Assembly: GCA_026225295.1 (NCBI GenBank) | Contig: JAMFSN010000029.1 | Span: forward strand, 1-41,548 | Reading direction: 5' to 3' | Origin: Frankia alni | GTDB lineage: Bacteria; Actinomycetota; Actinomycetes; Frankiales; Frankiaceae | DNA: 41,548 bases | Shown: in pieces, positions 15,856 to 25,578 of the stretch | Layout: each line of letters starts with the position of its first letter | Numbering within the stretch: position 1 is the first letter of the stretch | Translations under genes and position numbers: made by a program | Notes under the pieces: model-generated | What the model saw: the letters and a program-made list of their open reading frames with translations, nothing else | Database searches by the model: none | Told to the model about the DNA's origin: nothing

Positions 15856-16332
15856 ATGACCATCGCGTCGCAGTCCGCCAAGAAGACCCCTCACCTGACC
15901 CTGCCGGCCGTCCATCCGGCCGTCGCCCGGGACGCCAAGCGGCGGGCCGACGACGTCCAGCTGCGGATCGCCGACGCCATCACCCGGTTCGCCGGATCGA
16001 TGGCCTTCGTCTACCTGCACGTCGTCGGGTTCGCGGCCTGGATGGTGTGGGCGGAGGGGAGCCCGTGGCCGACGCTGACGCTGATCGTCTCGCTGGAGGC
16101 GATCTTCCTGTCGACCTTCGTGATGATCGGTCAGAACCGGCAGTCCACCTTCCAGCAGGACAAGGCCAACCACGACTTCATCGCCCAGGAACATCAGCTC
16201 GACTACAACACCGAGATCACCCGGGCCATCCACCACCTGACCAAGGAGATCTACGCCGCGGTCACCCCGGCCGCGAACGCCGTCCCCTACGCGACCGGGC
16301 CGGACGGGTCAAAGGCTCCGGCGGCAGAGTGA
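15856..16332 (+). CDS. DUF1003 membrane protein
   Basis: A 158-aa protein of the DUF1003 family. The RIADAITRFAGSMAFVYLHVVGFAAWM segment is the first membrane helix; LIVSLEAIFLSTFVMIGQNRQ is the second, with the family-typical MIGQNRQ after it. A soluble helical tail contains HDFIAQEHQLDYNTEITRAIHHL. No enzymatic function is known. The ATG start at 15856 has GGAGAGA seven bases upstream. It is divergent from terD and convergent with dnaE; the 225-base convergent gap (16333-16557) holds an imperfect 9-bp hairpin around 16493-16516 and nothing else I can identify. Confidence 0.9.
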   Translation: MTIASQSAKKTPHLTLPAVHPAVARDAKRRADDVQLRIADAITRFAGSMAFVYLHVVGFAAWMVWAEGSPWPTLTLIVSLEAIFLSTFVMIGQNRQSTFQQDKANHDFIAQEHQLDYNTEITRAIHHLTKEIYAAVTPAANAVPYATGPDGSKAPAAE

Positions 16333-16557
16333 GGTCCGGGCCGGATCGGCCCACAGCGTCGGTCAGCGTCGGCGGACGCAACCGCGCGCGCCGGCAACGA
16401 CACCGGCCGGCGTCCGCGCCGGGATCAGTAGCTGGCGGTGTCAGCCGGCGCTCGGGGATACGGCGACGACGTCATTCGCGGCGGCGAGCGGACCGGGCCG
16501 GCGGCGAGCCGCCCGGGCGCCCGGCCCACCCGGCGACCGGACGCCCGGCGGGTGGGT

Positions 16558-19500
16558 TCAGGCGGCCAGGCAGCCGGCGCCGAGCAGGGCCTTGAGATCC
16601 GCGGCCAGCGACGTCGAGTGGGCCACCCGGTAGGTGTCGTCGACACGTAGCCGGGTCGCCCGCTCCCCCCGGGTCAGGTTGAGGTGCACCTCGGTGGAAC
16701 CCCGGTGCTGGGTGAGGATCTCTTTCAACCGTGACACCAGGGCCGGCGTGCACACCTCCGACCGCATGGTGATGACGACCGGTGTCAGGCTCGGGGAGGC
16801 GGCCGACAGGTCAGGCAGCGACACCTCCATCGCGATGAGGCGGGGAACCTCCTCGCGGCGGTCGATCCGGCCCCGGACGGCGACCACCGCGTCCTCGACC
16901 ACCTGGTAGCCGACCTGCTCGTAGGTGGCCGGGAAGAAGAACACCTCGACCGAGCCGGCCAGGTCCTCCAGCTGCGCGAGGGCCCAGGTCTTGCCCTGCT
17001 TGGTGACCTTGCGCTGCACCGAGGTGAGGATCCCGGCACAGGTGACGATCTTCCCGTCGCTGACCGACTCGTCGGCCAGGGCGCCGAGCGTGGTGTCGGC
17101 CGCGGCCGTCAGGACGTGCTCGATGCCGAGCAACGGGTGGTCGGAGACGTACAGCCCGAGCATTTCCCGCTCGAAGGCCAGCAGCGTGGTCTTCTCCCAC
17201 TCCTGGGTCGGGATCGGCGGAACCACGGTCAGCGCGCCGCCCGGCTCGTCGTCCTCGACGCCACCGAACAGCGAATCCTGACCCATCGCCTCGTTGCGTT
17301 TGTCGACCACCACGCCGTCCACCGCGATTTCGTGAACGGCCAGCAACCCGCGTCGGCTGTGACCCAACGAGTCGAACGCGCCGGCCTTGATAAGCGATTC
17401 AATGGTCCGCTTGTTGCAGACCACCGCCGGCACCTTGCGCAGGAAATCCTCGAACGAGCTGTAGGCGCCCTTTTCTTCGCGGGCCCCGACGATGCCGTCC
17501 ACCACGTTGGCCCCGACGTTGCGCACGGCCGACAGGCCGAAGCGGATGTCGCTGCCCCGGGGGGTGAAGTTGGCGTCCGACTGGTTGACGTCGGGGGGCA
17601 GCACCTGGTTGCCCATCCGCCGGCATTCGCCCAGGTAGATGGCCATCTTGTCTTTGTCGTCACGCACCGAGGTGAGCAGCGCCGACATGTAGGCGGCCGG
17701 GTAGTTGGCCTTGAGGTAGGCCGTCCAGTACGACACCAGCCCGTACCCGGCGGTGTGGGCCTTGTTGAACGCGTAGTCGGAGAACGGGACCAGAATGTCC
17801 CACAAGGTTTTGATGGCGGCCGGCGAATAGCCGTTTACCTTCATACCGTCGGAGAACGGCACGAACTCCTTGTCGAGAATCTCCTTCTTCTTCTTGCCCA
17901 TCGCGCGGCGCAGCAGGTCAGCCTGACCCAGCGTGTAGCCGGCCACCTTCTGGGCGATGGCCATGACCTGCTCCTGGTACACGATCAGGCCGTGGGTGGT
18001 GTCGAGGATCTCGCCCAGCGGCTCGGCCAGCTCCGGGTGGATGGGCGTCTTGGCCTGCTGGCCGTTCTTGCGCAGGGCGTAGTTGATGTGGGAGTTGGCC
18101 CCCATCGGCCCGGGCCGGTAGAGGGCCAGGACGGCGGAGATGTCCTCGAAGTTGTCCGGGCGCATCATCCGCAGCAGCGACCGCATCGGGCCCCCGTCGA
18201 GCTGGAACACCCCGAGGGTGTCGCCCCGGGCCAGCAGCTCGTAGGCCGGCCGGTCGTCCAGTTCCAGCGCCAGCAGATCGATCGCCGGGCCGCCGTCGGC
18301 CTCGATGGCCTTCAGGCAGTCGTCCATGATCGTGAGGTTGCGCAGGCCCAGGAAGTCCATCTTGAGCAGGCCGAGCGTCTCGCAGGTCGGGTAGTCGAAC
18401 TGCGTGATGATCGCGCCGTCGGCGGGCCGCATCCAGACCGGGATGTGGTCGACGAGCGGCTCGGAGGACATGATCACCCCGGCCGCGTGGACGCCGGGCT
18501 GCCGGATCAGCCCCTCCAGGCCCCGGGCGGTGTCGATGATCTTGCGGATGTCGGCCTCGGACTCGTACATCCCGCGGACCTCGGAGGCCTCGCTGTACCG
18601 CTTGTGGCCCGAGTCGGTGATGCCCGACAGCGGGATGCCCTTACCCATGACGTCGGGCGGCATCGCCTTGGTGATCCGGTCGCCCAGCGCGTAGGGGAAC
18701 CCGAGCACCCGGCAGGAGTCCTTGATCGCGGCCTTGGCCTTGATCGTGCCGAACGTGACGATCTGGGCGACCTTGTCCTCACCCCACCGGTCGGTGACAT
18801 ACCGGATCACGTCACCGCGCCGACGTTCGTCGAAGTCGATGTCGATGTCGGGCATGGACACGCGGTCGGGGTTGAGGAACCGCTCGAAGATCAGCCCGTG
18901 CGGCAGCGGGTCGAGGTCGGTGATGCCCATCGCGTAGGCGACCAGCGAGCCGGCCGCCGAACCACGGCCCGGCCCGACCCGGATGCCGGCGTCCTTGGCC
19001 CAGTTGATGAAGTCCGCGACGACCAGGAAGTAGGACGGGAAGCCCATCTGGAGGATCACGTCGATCTCGAACTCGGCCTGCTTGCGGTGCTCGTCGTCGA
19101 ACCCGCCCGCGAACCGGCGGTCCATCCCCCGCCAGACCTCGTCGCGGAAGAAGGACTCCTCGGTCGACCCGGCCGGCACCGGGAACCGCGGCATCAGGTT
19201 GTGCTCGGTGAACATTCCGGTCGTGTCGACCTTCTCGGCGATCAGCAGGGTGTTCGCGCAGCCCTCCTGCCAGATCTCCGACCCGTCGATCCCGTACATC
19301 GCCGCCGGGGGCTTGAGGAAGTACCCCGTCCCCTCGAACTGGAACTTCGGCTCGGCCAGGGTCGACCCGCTCTGGATGCACAGCAGGGCCGAGTGGGCGA
19401 CCGACTCCGACTCGTGGGTGTAGTGGGAGTCGTTGGTGACCACCGGTGGGATGTCGAGGGTCCGGGAGATTTCGACCAGGCCGTCGCGGACCCGCTTCTC

Positions 19501-20091
19501 GATCTCCAGGCCGTGATCCATGATCTCCAGGAAGTAGTTCTCCTTCCCGAAGATCTCCTGGTAGCGGGCCGCGGCCGCGAGCGCCTCGTCGGGCTGGCCG
19601 AGCCGCAGGCGCGTCTGCACCTCGCCGGACGGGCACCCGGTGGTGGCCATCAGGCCGTCGCTGTGCTCGCTGAGCAGGTCGGCGTCCATGCGCGGCCACT
19701 TGACGAAGTGGCCCTCGGTGTAGGCCCGGGAGTTGAGCTTGAACAGGTTGTGCAGGCCGGCGTTGTTCCGGGCCCAGATCGTCATGTGGGTGTACGAGCC
19801 TGAACCGGACAGGTCATCGGACTTCTGGTCGGGCCGACCCCACCGGACCCGCTGCTTGAGGTGCCGGCTGGCCGGGGCGACGTAGGCCTCGGTGCCCAGG
19901 ACCGGCGTCACCCCGGCGGCCGTCGCCTTCTTGTAGAAGTCGTAGGCGCCGTGCATGTTGCCGTGGTCGGTCATCGCGATCGCCGGCATGCCCAGCCGCT
20001 GGCATTCGGCGAACATGTCGCCCAACCTCGCGGCACCGTCCAGCATCGAGTACTCGGTGTGAACGTGCAGGTGGATGAACGATTTTGCCAC
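16558..20091 (-). CDS. dnaE: DNA polymerase III alpha subunit (DnaE1)
   Basis: An 1177-aa replicative polymerase, full length for actinobacterial DnaE1 and without an intein. The N-terminal PHP domain keeps its metal histidines ([24 protein letters not shown]), so PHP proofreading is probably intact. The palm motif PDIDIDFDE begins at residue 414 with catalytic Asp417 and Asp419; the third Asp is D579 in [13 protein letters not shown]. An internal clamp-binding motif QDSLF lies at 938-942. An OB-fold ([12 protein letters not shown]) and a C-terminal domain follow. It is the main polymerase, working with the beta clamp. The GTG start has GGGGAGG about 11 bases upstream. It is transcribed in the same direction as the Ig-like membrane protein gene upstream, with 298 bases between. 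Confidence 0.97.
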   Translation of the reverse strand: MAKSFIHLHVHTEYSMLDGAARLGDMFAECQRLGMPAIAMTDHGNMHGAYDFYKKATAAGVTPVLGTEAYVAPASRHLKQRVRWGRPDQKSDDLSGSGSYTHMTIWARNNAGLHNLFKLNSRAYTEGHFVKWPRMDADLLSEHSDGLMATTGCPSGEVQTRLRLGQPDEALAAAARYQEIFGKENYFLEIMDHGLEIEKRVRDGLVEISRTLDIPPVVTNDSHYTHESESVAHSALLCIQSGSTLAEPKFQFEGTGYFLKPPAAMYGIDGSEIWQEGCANTLLIAEKVDTTGMFTEHNLMPRFPVPAGSTEESFFRDEVWRGMDRRFAGGFDDEHRKQAEFEIDVILQMGFPSYFLVVADFINWAKDAGIRVGPGRGSAAGSLVAYAMGITDLDPLPHGLIFERFLNPDRVSMPDIDIDFDERRRGDVIRYVTDRWGEDKVAQIVTFGTIKAKAAIKDSCRVLGFPYALGDRITKAMPPDVMGKGIPLSGITDSGHKRYSEASEVRGMYESEADIRKIIDTARGLEGLIRQPGVHAAGVIMSSEPLVDHIPVWMRPADGAIITQFDYPTCETLGLLKMDFLGLRNLTIMDDCLKAIEADGGPAIDLLALELDDRPAYELLARGDTLGVFQLDGGPMRSLLRMMRPDNFEDISAVLALYRPGPMGANSHINYALRKNGQQAKTPIHPELAEPLGEILDTTHGLIVYQEQVMAIAQKVAGYTLGQADLLRRAMGKKKKEILDKEFVPFSDGMKVNGYSPAAIKTLWDILVPFSDYAFNKAHTAGYGLVSYWTAYLKANYPAAYMSALLTSVRDDKDKMAIYLGECRRMGNQVLPPDVNQSDANFTPRGSDIRFGLSAVRNVGANVVDGIVGAREEKGAYSSFEDFLRKVPAVVCNKRTIESLIKAGAFDSLGHSRRGLLAVHEIAVDGVVVDKRNEAMGQDSLFGGVEDDEPGGALTVVPPIPTQEWEKTTLLAFEREMLGLYVSDHPLLGIEHVLTAAADTTLGALADESVSDGKIVTCAGILTSVQRKVTKQGKTWALAQLEDLAGSVEVFFFPATYEQVGYQVVEDAVVAVRGRIDRREEVPRLIAMEVSLPDLSAASPSLTPVVITMRSEVCTPALVSRLKEILTQHRGSTEVHLNLTRGERATRLRVDDTYRVAHSTSLAADLKALLGAGCLAA

Positions 20092-20389
20092 GGCCTGGTG
20101 CCTCCCCGGATCGGTCCGCTGGTGTTCGTCGTGCTGGTGGCGCTACCGCTCGTGACCGCCCCGGCCGCACGCCGAGGTCACCGCCGCGCGGACCGGGCCT
20201 GGGGAAGGAGGCCGACGGGTGGCGGGCGGGACGGGTGACGGTGTGACGGGCGGGACAGGCGGGGGCGGGGTCGTCGAAGGCGAGGCTAGTCGGCGGGTCC
20301 GACAAGTCCCGGGCACCCCATGGGCGTGTCAGCGAAGCTTGTCCGGATGTGGTGAGAGCGGTCCTCCGGCGCCGGGCGACCCGGCCCGG
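20092..20389. other. dnaE upstream region
   Basis: 298 bases between dnaE and the Ig-like protein gene, both on the minus strand. It presumably contains the dnaE promoter. The bases 20215-20265 are a G-rich tract with repeated GGCGGGAC elements. No open frame here has a plausible translation and I see no clear -35/-10 pair. Confidence 0.4.
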
Positions 20390-21631
20390 TCACCCCGCCG
20401 GTGATACGGGCGGGGTCGCCGCCCCGGCGTCGGTCAGGGGACAACCGGCGCTCACCGGGTAGCTGCCCGCGCGCTGGGACTGCCGCCCGTCCAACCCGGT
20501 GACCACGACATCCAGGGCCACCGTGCCCGCGGCCGGCGAGGCCGGCAGGGATCCCGACCAGTTCGACCGGGAGCCGCTGGCCAGACCCAACGTGAGGTCG
20601 GTGGTCACCGGCGCGCCGCCCGGAACCGTCGTGTCGACACTCACCCCGAACAACCCGACCGGGTCCACCACCGACACGGTCACCGTCGGGCGGATGGGCG
20701 CACCGGCCCCGCAGCCGGCCGGATAGACCACAGCCGGGGCCACCGTCGGCGGCCCGATCGTCGGGCCGGCGGCCACCGAGGCCCGCACGATCAGGGTGCC
20801 GCCGCCCCGCCCGCCCGGAACCCGGACCGGCAGGGTGGCCGCCACCGCCCCGACCGGCGCGGCGGCCCGGTCGATGGTGACGACGATCTCTTCGGTCTGA
20901 CCGGTCGGCACGGTGCCCGACAAGGGCGAGACGGTCAGCCAGGACGGCGGGGAACCCACCGTGAACGCGAACGTGCCGCCATCGGCGACCAGGTCCGCCG
21001 AGCCGGTCGTCTGGGCCGAACCCAGGTTGACGGTGCCCGCTGTGAGCCGCAGCGCCGGGACGGCCGGGGCCGTCGGGACCCCGGTCGGGCCGACCACCAC
21101 CGGTCCGGAGCCGGAGCCGCCCGCCGTGCCGGTCCCGGCGCGTTCGCTCCCGGTCGCCCCGGCCGCCGCTCCCGGCGCCCCGGAGCCGGTACCCGACCCC
21201 GACCCCGCGGCCCCGGGCGACGACCGGGCGGCCGCCGAAGCCGTGGCGCTGCCCTGACCGGGCGGATGGGACGGGGCGGCCCCCACCGGGCCCGGGACGG
21301 TGCCGACGCTGGTGGTCTGGGACCGGCCACCAGCGCCCCCCGAGTCCCGCACGAGCAGCCCGGCCGTCACACCCACCCCGATCGCGCCGGCCGCGAGGAC
21401 GAGCGCGACCCGCGGCCAGCGGCGGGGCCGGACCAGCGGCGGCGGCTTGCGGTTCGGCGCGGCGTGCCGGTGACCGGATCCGGCCCGGTCCCCCGGCCCG
21501 GCACCGCCCGGCCCGGCACCACCCGGCCCAGCGCCACCCGGCCCAGCGCCACCCGGCCCGCGCTCGCCGGGGGCCCGGCGGCGGCCTCCGGCCTCCCGGC
21601 CGTGGGCGATCTCGTCACCCGGACGGGTCAT
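20390..21631 (-). CDS. membrane-anchored Ig-like (BACON-like) protein
   Basis: A 413-aa protein with a cytoplasmic head holding a GPGGA repeat, one membrane helix at about residues 74-94 (WPRVALVLAAGAIGVGVTAG), an about 95-residue Gly/Ser/Ala/Pro-rich extracellular linker, then an Ig-like beta-sandwich. The segment with TFAFTVGSPPSWLTVSPLSG and EIVVTIDRAAAPVGAVAATLPV resembles BACON/abnormal-spindle-like domains. A second beta-rich domain with two Cys (AGCGAGAPIRP and SAGCPL) follows; these may form a disulphide. Topology: N-terminus inside, domains outside. I take ATG at 21631, although a TTG 15 codons earlier is possible. The function is probably surface-associated binding. It is not a family I can name with certainty. 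Confidence 0.75.
   Translation of the reverse strand: MTRPGDEIAHGREAGGRRRAPGERGPGGAGPGGAGPGGAGPGGAGPGDRAGSGHRHAAPNRKPPPLVRPRRWPRVALVLAAGAIGVGVTAGLLVRDSGGAGGRSQTTSVGTVPGPVGAAPSHPPGQGSATASAAARSSPGAAGSGSGTGSGAPGAAAGATGSERAGTGTAGGSGSGPVVVGPTGVPTAPAVPALRLTAGTVNLGSAQTTGSADLVADGGTFAFTVGSPPSWLTVSPLSGTVPTGQTEEIVVTIDRAAAPVGAVAATLPVRVPGGRGGGTLIVRASVAAGPTIGPPTVAPAVVYPAGCGAGAPIRPTVTVSVVDPVGLFGVSVDTTVPGGAPVTTDLTLGLASGSRSNWSGSLPASPAAGTVALDVVVTGLDGRQSQRAGSYPVSAGCPLTDAGAATPPVSPAG
21492..21560 (-). repeat. 15-bp tandem repeat coding GPGGA units
   Basis: Four 15-base units plus a 9-base partial copy (21492-21506, 21507-21521, 21522-21536, 21537-21551, 21552-21560), differing at two or three positions. In frame they encode the pentapeptide GPGGA/GAGPG in the cytoplasmic head of the Ig-like protein. 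Confidence 0.8.
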
Positions 21632-21899
21632 GGCCGGCGGAACCCGCCCTGGGCCGAGAATCGACCGGCAGGACAACTCGTCACGTAGTGGATCGGTCGT
21701 CCGAACACACCAAAGAGCCTAGGGAGAACCAACCCGCGCCTCGGGCTTTTGCCCATATTCCCCGAACCGGCCCGCGAACCCGGGCCGGTACCGGTCACGA
21801 CGACCCCACCGGGTGGACGATCGGATGCGTGTCGGCGGCAGCGGTGGCAGCGTCTACCCGATGCCCGGCCCCGCTGGCCGGCGGTCGGGAGGAGAACCA

Positions 21900-22325
21900 G
21901 TGGCAGCGAAGCCGTTCACAATGGACGTGGAGGCGGGAAAGGTCCGGGAGTTCGCGAAGGCGGTCAAGGCGAGCAACCCGGAGCAGCTCGCCGACGACCG
22001 CCCGATCTCGACCCCGACGTTCCTCATGGCCTCGGCGTTCTGGCAGGGTCCCGACAACGCGCCGACGATGAGATCGGACCTGGACCTGTCCCGCCTCCTG
22101 CACGGGGGTCAGGAATTCATCTTCCACGGGCCGCCGCCCCGGGCCGGTACCCGGTTGACCGGCCAGACCCGCACCGACAGGACGTACACCAAGGAAGGCC
22201 GGCGCGGCGGGGCCATGACGTTCACCGAGACCGTGACGGAGTACCGGGACGAGGCCGGCACGCTGGTCGCCGAGGCCCGGTCGACCCTGATCATCACCAG
22301 CCAGCCGCCGGCCGAGGGAGCCTGA
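21900..22325 (+). CDS. FAS1-like dehydratase / MaoC N-domain subunit
   Basis: A 141-aa hot-dog fold protein of the FAS1-like dehydratase (MaoC N-terminal) type, like HadA/HadC or ChsH2 N-domain. It has the N-terminal helix VREFAKAVKASNP, the PTFLMASAFWQG strand region, HGGQEFIFHGPPPRAGTRLTG and the closing strands TFTETVTEYRD and AEARSTLII. It lacks the DxxxxH catalytic motif, which the next gene supplies, so the two should form a heterodimeric enoyl-CoA (or enoyl-ACP) hydratase. The GTG start at 21900 has GGAGGAGAA upstream; the frame runs on further upstream without a better site. The next gene begins one base after the stop. Confidence 0.85.
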   Translation: MAAKPFTMDVEAGKVREFAKAVKASNPEQLADDRPISTPTFLMASAFWQGPDNAPTMRSDLDLSRLLHGGQEFIFHGPPPRAGTRLTGQTRTDRTYTKEGRRGGAMTFTETVTEYRDEAGTLVAEARSTLIITSQPPAEGA

Positions 22326-22326
22326 G

Positions 22327-22770
22327 ATGACCACCGCCACGAGCACCGGCAACCCGACCAGCTGGGACGAGCTGACGGTCGGGGCGGCCGCCGCGCCGTT
22401 CGTCGACCAGCCGCTGACCGTCACCGACTTCGTCCGCTACCAGGGCGCGTCGGGCGACATGAACCCGATCCACCACGACGACGGCTTCGCCCGGGCGGCC
22501 GGGTTCCCGGGGCCGTTCGCGGTCGGGATGCTGCAGATGGGCGTGCTCGGCAGCTACGTCACCGCCTGGCTGGGGGCCGAGAACGTGCGCAAGCTGGCGG
22601 TCCAGTTCCGGGAGCAGGCGTGGCCGGGCGACGTGCTGACCTACGCCGGGACGGTCGCGGCCCGGCGGGAGGAGAACGGGGCGCACCTCGTCGACCTCGA
22701 CGTGATCGTCACCCGCCAGACCGGCGGCACCCACCTCAAGGGCACGGCCACCTTCGTCGTCCCGGCCTGA
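22327..22770 (+). CDS. MaoC-like (R)-enoyl hydratase subunit
   Basis: A 147-aa single hot-dog MaoC hydratase, HadB-like. The catalytic motif YQGASGDMNPIHHDDGFARAAG contains the Asp and His of hydratase 2. It is followed by VGMLQMGVLGSYVTAWLG and the C-terminal sheet ending THLKGTATFVVP. It is directly behind the FAS1-like subunit with one base between, which supports an obligate pair that adds water across a trans-2-enoyl thioester to give the (R)-3-hydroxy product. The locus holds acyl-CoA dehydrogenase and SDR genes, so I favour a catabolic CoA pathway (fatty acid, side-chain or steroid-like) over fatty acid synthesis, though it could serve either. Confidence 0.88.
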   Translation: MTTATSTGNPTSWDELTVGAAAAPFVDQPLTVTDFVRYQGASGDMNPIHHDDGFARAAGFPGPFAVGMLQMGVLGSYVTAWLGAENVRKLAVQFREQAWPGDVLTYAGTVAARREENGAHLVDLDVIVTRQTGGTHLKGTATFVVPA

Positions 22771-22780
22771 GCCCCGCGCC

Positions 22781-22814
22781 GACCGCCGACCCGGGGGCGT
22801 CCCGGCCGGCGGTC
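22781..22814. terminator. hairpin between convergent MaoC and acyl-CoA dehydrogenase genes
   Basis: GACCGCCG at 22781-22788 pairs with CGGCGGTC at 22807-22814. The right arm covers two bases of the acyl-CoA dehydrogenase stop. Position in a 42-base convergent gap suggests a shared terminator; there is no U-tract. Confidence 0.4.
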
Positions 22815-23976
22815 AGGACGCCCGGTCGGCGGCCTCCCGTAGGAGCTGGCGGGCGATGATGACCTGCTGGATCTGGGACGTGCCCTCGTAGATCCGGAAC
22901 AGCCGGGCGTCCCGGTAGAACCGCTCCACCGGCACCCCCCGGATATACCCCGCACCGCCATGGACCTGCACCGCCCGGTCCGCGACCCGACCCACCGCCT
23001 CCGACGCGAAATACTTCGCCGCCGACGGCCCCACCCGCGTGTCGGTGCCGTCGTCGAACCTGGCCGCCGCGTCCAGCACCAGCGCCCGGGCCGCGTACAG
23101 GTCCGTCGCCGAATCCGCGATCAGACCCTGGATCAGCTGGAACTCCCCGATCGGGTGGCCACCCTGCTGGCGGGCGGCGGCGAAGTTGACGGTCTCCTCG
23201 ACGAGGCGCTGCGCCATCCCTACACACAACGCGGCGATATGGATACGGCCGTGGGCCAGGCACCGCATCGCGGTCGCGAAACCCCGCCCCACCCCTTCCT
23301 CGCCACCGATCAACGTCGACGCCGGCACCCGCACCCCATCCAGATACACATCCGCGGTCCACGCCCCCGCCTGGCCCATCTTGTGATCACGCGGCCCCAC
23401 CGACAGGCCCGGCGTGCCCGCCTCGACCATGAACGCGGTGATCCCCTTATGCGCCGGCGCATCCGGGTCGGTCCGGGCGAACACCATGAACACATCAGCG
23501 ACCGGCGCATTCGTGATGTACCGCTTCGAGCCCTCGATCACCCACCCGTCGCCATCCCGCCGCGCGGTGGTCGCCAACCCCGACGGATCCGAGCCCGCCT
23601 CCGCCTCGGTCAGGGCGAACGACGCGGTCCACTCCCCCGCCGCGATCCTCGGCAGATACTCCTTCTTCTGCGCGTCGGTCGCCCCCTCCAGCAGCACATG
23701 CCCGGCGATGCCGTTGTTCGTGCCGAACATCGACCGGAACGACGGAGTCGTCCAGCCCAGCTCGAACACCAACCGGACCTCCTCGCTCATCGACAGCCCC
23801 AGCCCGCCGTACACCTCCGGGATCGCGAAGCCGAACAACCCCATCCCCGCCGCCTGCTCCCGGATCGCGGCGGGTATCTCATCCCGCTGTTCGATCTCGT
23901 TCTCCAGCGGCACCACCCGGTCCCGCACAAACCGCCGGACCGCCCCCACAACCTCCACGAAATCACTGTCCAACAC
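22813..23976 (-). CDS. acyl-CoA dehydrogenase
   Basis: A 387-aa FAD enzyme of the acyl-CoA dehydrogenase family that makes the trans-2-enoyl-CoA by alpha,beta-oxidation and passes electrons to ETF. It has FALTEAEAGSDPSG (FAD/substrate strand), GSKRYITNAPVADVF, GFATAMRCLAHGRIHIAA and the C-terminal YEGTSQIQQVIIARQLL with the catalytic Glu in YEGTS. The length is normal for one subunit. The GTG start at 23976 has GGATGGG about 10 bases before it; an ATG 23 codons upstream has no ribosome-binding site. It is divergent from the SDR gene, with a palindromic site in between, and convergent with the MaoC pair. Chain length of the substrate cannot be read. Confidence 0.9.
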   Translation of the reverse strand: MLDSDFVEVVGAVRRFVRDRVVPLENEIEQRDEIPAAIREQAAGMGLFGFAIPEVYGGLGLSMSEEVRLVFELGWTTPSFRSMFGTNNGIAGHVLLEGATDAQKKEYLPRIAAGEWTASFALTEAEAGSDPSGLATTARRDGDGWVIEGSKRYITNAPVADVFMVFARTDPDAPAHKGITAFMVEAGTPGLSVGPRDHKMGQAGAWTADVYLDGVRVPASTLIGGEEGVGRGFATAMRCLAHGRIHIAALCVGMAQRLVEETVNFAAARQQGGHPIGEFQLIQGLIADSATDLYAARALVLDAAARFDDGTDTRVGPSAAKYFASEAVGRVADRAVQVHGGAGYIRGVPVERFYRDARLFRIYEGTSQIQQVIIARQLLREAADRAS

Positions 23977-24045
23977 AGCACACCCATCCCATCCTCGACC
24001 GCCGCGGGCCGGGCCCCGGGGCGAGCCCTGGTCCCGCTTGATCAT

Positions 24046-24069
24046 CCGATTAAACGTACGGTTTGCCGG
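24046..24069. promoter_or_regulatory. imperfect palindrome, candidate TetR-type operator
   Basis: The core CGTACG (24055-24060) is a perfect palindrome; AA/TT and outer CCG/CGG pairs extend it to 24 bases with 8 of 12 pairs matching. It lies in the divergent gap between the acyl-CoA dehydrogenase and SDR genes, where TetR-family repressors usually bind in such modules. No regulator gene is in the module. This is inferred from position and symmetry only. Confidence 0.35.
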
Positions 24070-24314
24070 CCCGAACGGACCGAACCGAATGTCTCAACGG
24101 TGGCCCGTCCGGCCGTCCCGCACCACTATTGCGGGAGTTGGTCAGGGCCGGAGTTCGCCCGCCGCGGACATCCGGCGCCGCGGACGCCCGGTCGAAGCAT
24201 CTGATGACGTTGCCCCGGGGTGGCTCCGGCCGTCCGGCTGTCGCGGCCGGCCCGCCGGGTCGGCCCCGCCCGGCCGCCGCACACCAGTGGCGACCGGTAC
24301 ATCGAGGAGGTCCA

Positions 24315-25244
24315 ATGAGTGGAATCAATGACGGTCGCGTGGTGATCGTCACCGGCGCGGGCGGTGGCATCGGCCGCGGTCACGCGCTGGAGTTCGCCCG
24401 GGAGGGCGCCCGGGTCGTGGTGAACGACCTGGGGGGCGCCCGCGACGGCACCGGCACCTCCGTGGGCCCGGCCCAGCAGGTGGTCGACGAGATCGTCGCG
24501 GGCGGCGGCCAGGCGGTCGCCAACACCGACGACATCTCGGCCTGGGACGGCAGCAAGAACCTGATCGACCAGGCCGTCGAGACGTTCGGCGGTCTCGACG
24601 TGGTCGTCAACAACGCGGGCATCCTGCGCGACCGGATGCTGGTCAACATGACCGAGGCGGAGTGGGACGCGGTCATCAAGGTGCACCTGAAGGGCACCTT
24701 CGGCCCGGCCCACCACGCGGCGGCCTACTGGCGCGACCGGTCCAAGGCCGGCCAGGCCAACGACGCGCGCATCATCAACACCTCGTCCCCGTCCGGCCTG
24801 TTCGGCAACGTCGGCCAGACCAACTACGGCGCGGCCAAGGCCGGCATCGCGGCCTTCACCGTGATCGCCGCCCAGGAGCTGTCCCGCTACGGCATCACGG
24901 TGAACGCCATCGCCCCGACCGCGCTGACCCGGATGACCGAGGACCTCACCGGGCTCTCGACGCTGCAGAAGCCGGGGACGGACGGCTTCAACCCGCTCGC
25001 CCCGGAGAACATCGCGCCGCTGGTGGTCTGGCTGGGCAGCCCGCTGGCCCGGGACATCACCGGCCAGATCTTCCAGGTGATCGGCGGAATGATCACGGTG
25101 GTCGAAGGGTGGGCCAACGGCCCGACCGTCACCCGGGACGCCCGGTGGTCGCCGGGCGAGCTCACCGAGATCGTCCCCGACCTGGTCGCCCAGGCCGCCC
25201 GTGGAGCCGACATGACCGGGAACCGGCCGACCACCGTCAGCTGA
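24315..25244 (+). CDS. SDR 3-hydroxyacyl-CoA / 17-beta-HSD type dehydrogenase
   Basis: A 309-aa classical short-chain dehydrogenase that fits the third step of the module. The cofactor motif is TGAGGGIGRGHALEFAREGA, and VVVNDLGGARDG suggests NAD preference (Asp after strand 2). NNAG is present (VVVNNAGIL), and the catalytic Ser, Tyr and Lys are in NTSSPSGLFGNVGQTNYGAAKAG. It resembles the dehydrogenase half of peroxisomal multifunctional protein 2 and mycobacterial HSD-like SDRs. It would oxidise a (3R)-hydroxyacyl-CoA, matching the stereochemistry of MaoC hydratases. The ATG start at 24315 has AGGAGG directly upstream at 24305-24310. The frame is open much further upstream but without support. 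A 13-bp terminator hairpin follows. Confidence 0.9.
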   Translation: MSGINDGRVVIVTGAGGGIGRGHALEFAREGARVVVNDLGGARDGTGTSVGPAQQVVDEIVAGGGQAVANTDDISAWDGSKNLIDQAVETFGGLDVVVNNAGILRDRMLVNMTEAEWDAVIKVHLKGTFGPAHHAAAYWRDRSKAGQANDARIINTSSPSGLFGNVGQTNYGAAKAGIAAFTVIAAQELSRYGITVNAIAPTALTRMTEDLTGLSTLQKPGTDGFNPLAPENIAPLVVWLGSPLARDITGQIFQVIGGMITVVEGWANGPTVTRDARWSPGELTEIVPDLVAQAARGADMTGNRPTTVS

Positions 25245-25311
25245 GCCGGGGACCGACCGGCCGCGGCTCAGCTGAGGCGCAGCTGGCCGGCCCTGGTCGG
25301 CTGAAGTGGGA

Positions 25312-25339
25312 CGGGCCGGCCCCGCACGGGGCCGGCCCG
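25312..25339 (+). terminator. SDR gene terminator hairpin
   Basis: A perfect 13-bp inverted repeat around a CA centre (25312-25324 with 25327-25339) lies 67 bases past the SDR stop. It is in the 334-base gap 25245-25578, which otherwise contains the presumed promoter of the cyclophilin gene and no coding sequence. Confidence 0.75.
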
Positions 25340-25452
25340 GGTCCCGCCCCGTCGTAAGCGGACGCTAAGGGTTCCGCAAGGCTCCCCTCGGACTGAGCCG
25401 GAAAGCTGTCGGCACGCGACCGGCCGGGGCTCCGACCGGTGGGCGAAGTTCA

Positions 25453-25458
25453 TACACT
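25453..25458 (+). promoter_or_regulatory. candidate -10 box of the cyclophilin gene
   Basis: TACACT fits the TANNNT -10 pattern and stands out in a very GC-rich region, 120 bases before the start codon. No convincing -35 hexamer lies 16-18 bases upstream. Confidence 0.3.
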
Positions 25459-25578
25459 GTCCGCGCCCCGTCGTGATCGGGACGCAGTTCGCGCGCCGTC
25501 GCCGTTCGCAGGCCGGGGTGCGCGCCGTCGCGAAGCGGTAGCGCGGGCGTGAACGGTCCCACACGGAGGTTCCAGCAC

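Noticed and set aside
17116-19803. 895-codon open frame antisense to dnaE
   Set aside because: dnaE is unmistakable; the opposite-strand translation shows no motifs and has the composition expected from reversed codons.
20105-20238. Possible short membrane peptide on the plus strand before dnaE
   Set aside because: A hydrophobic stretch can be read, but only as the tail of a frame antisense to dnaE, without its own start or ribosome-binding site.
21482-21560. CRISPR-like repeat array
   Set aside because: The 15-bp units are contiguous without spacers and are in frame within a gene; they are coding tandem repeats.
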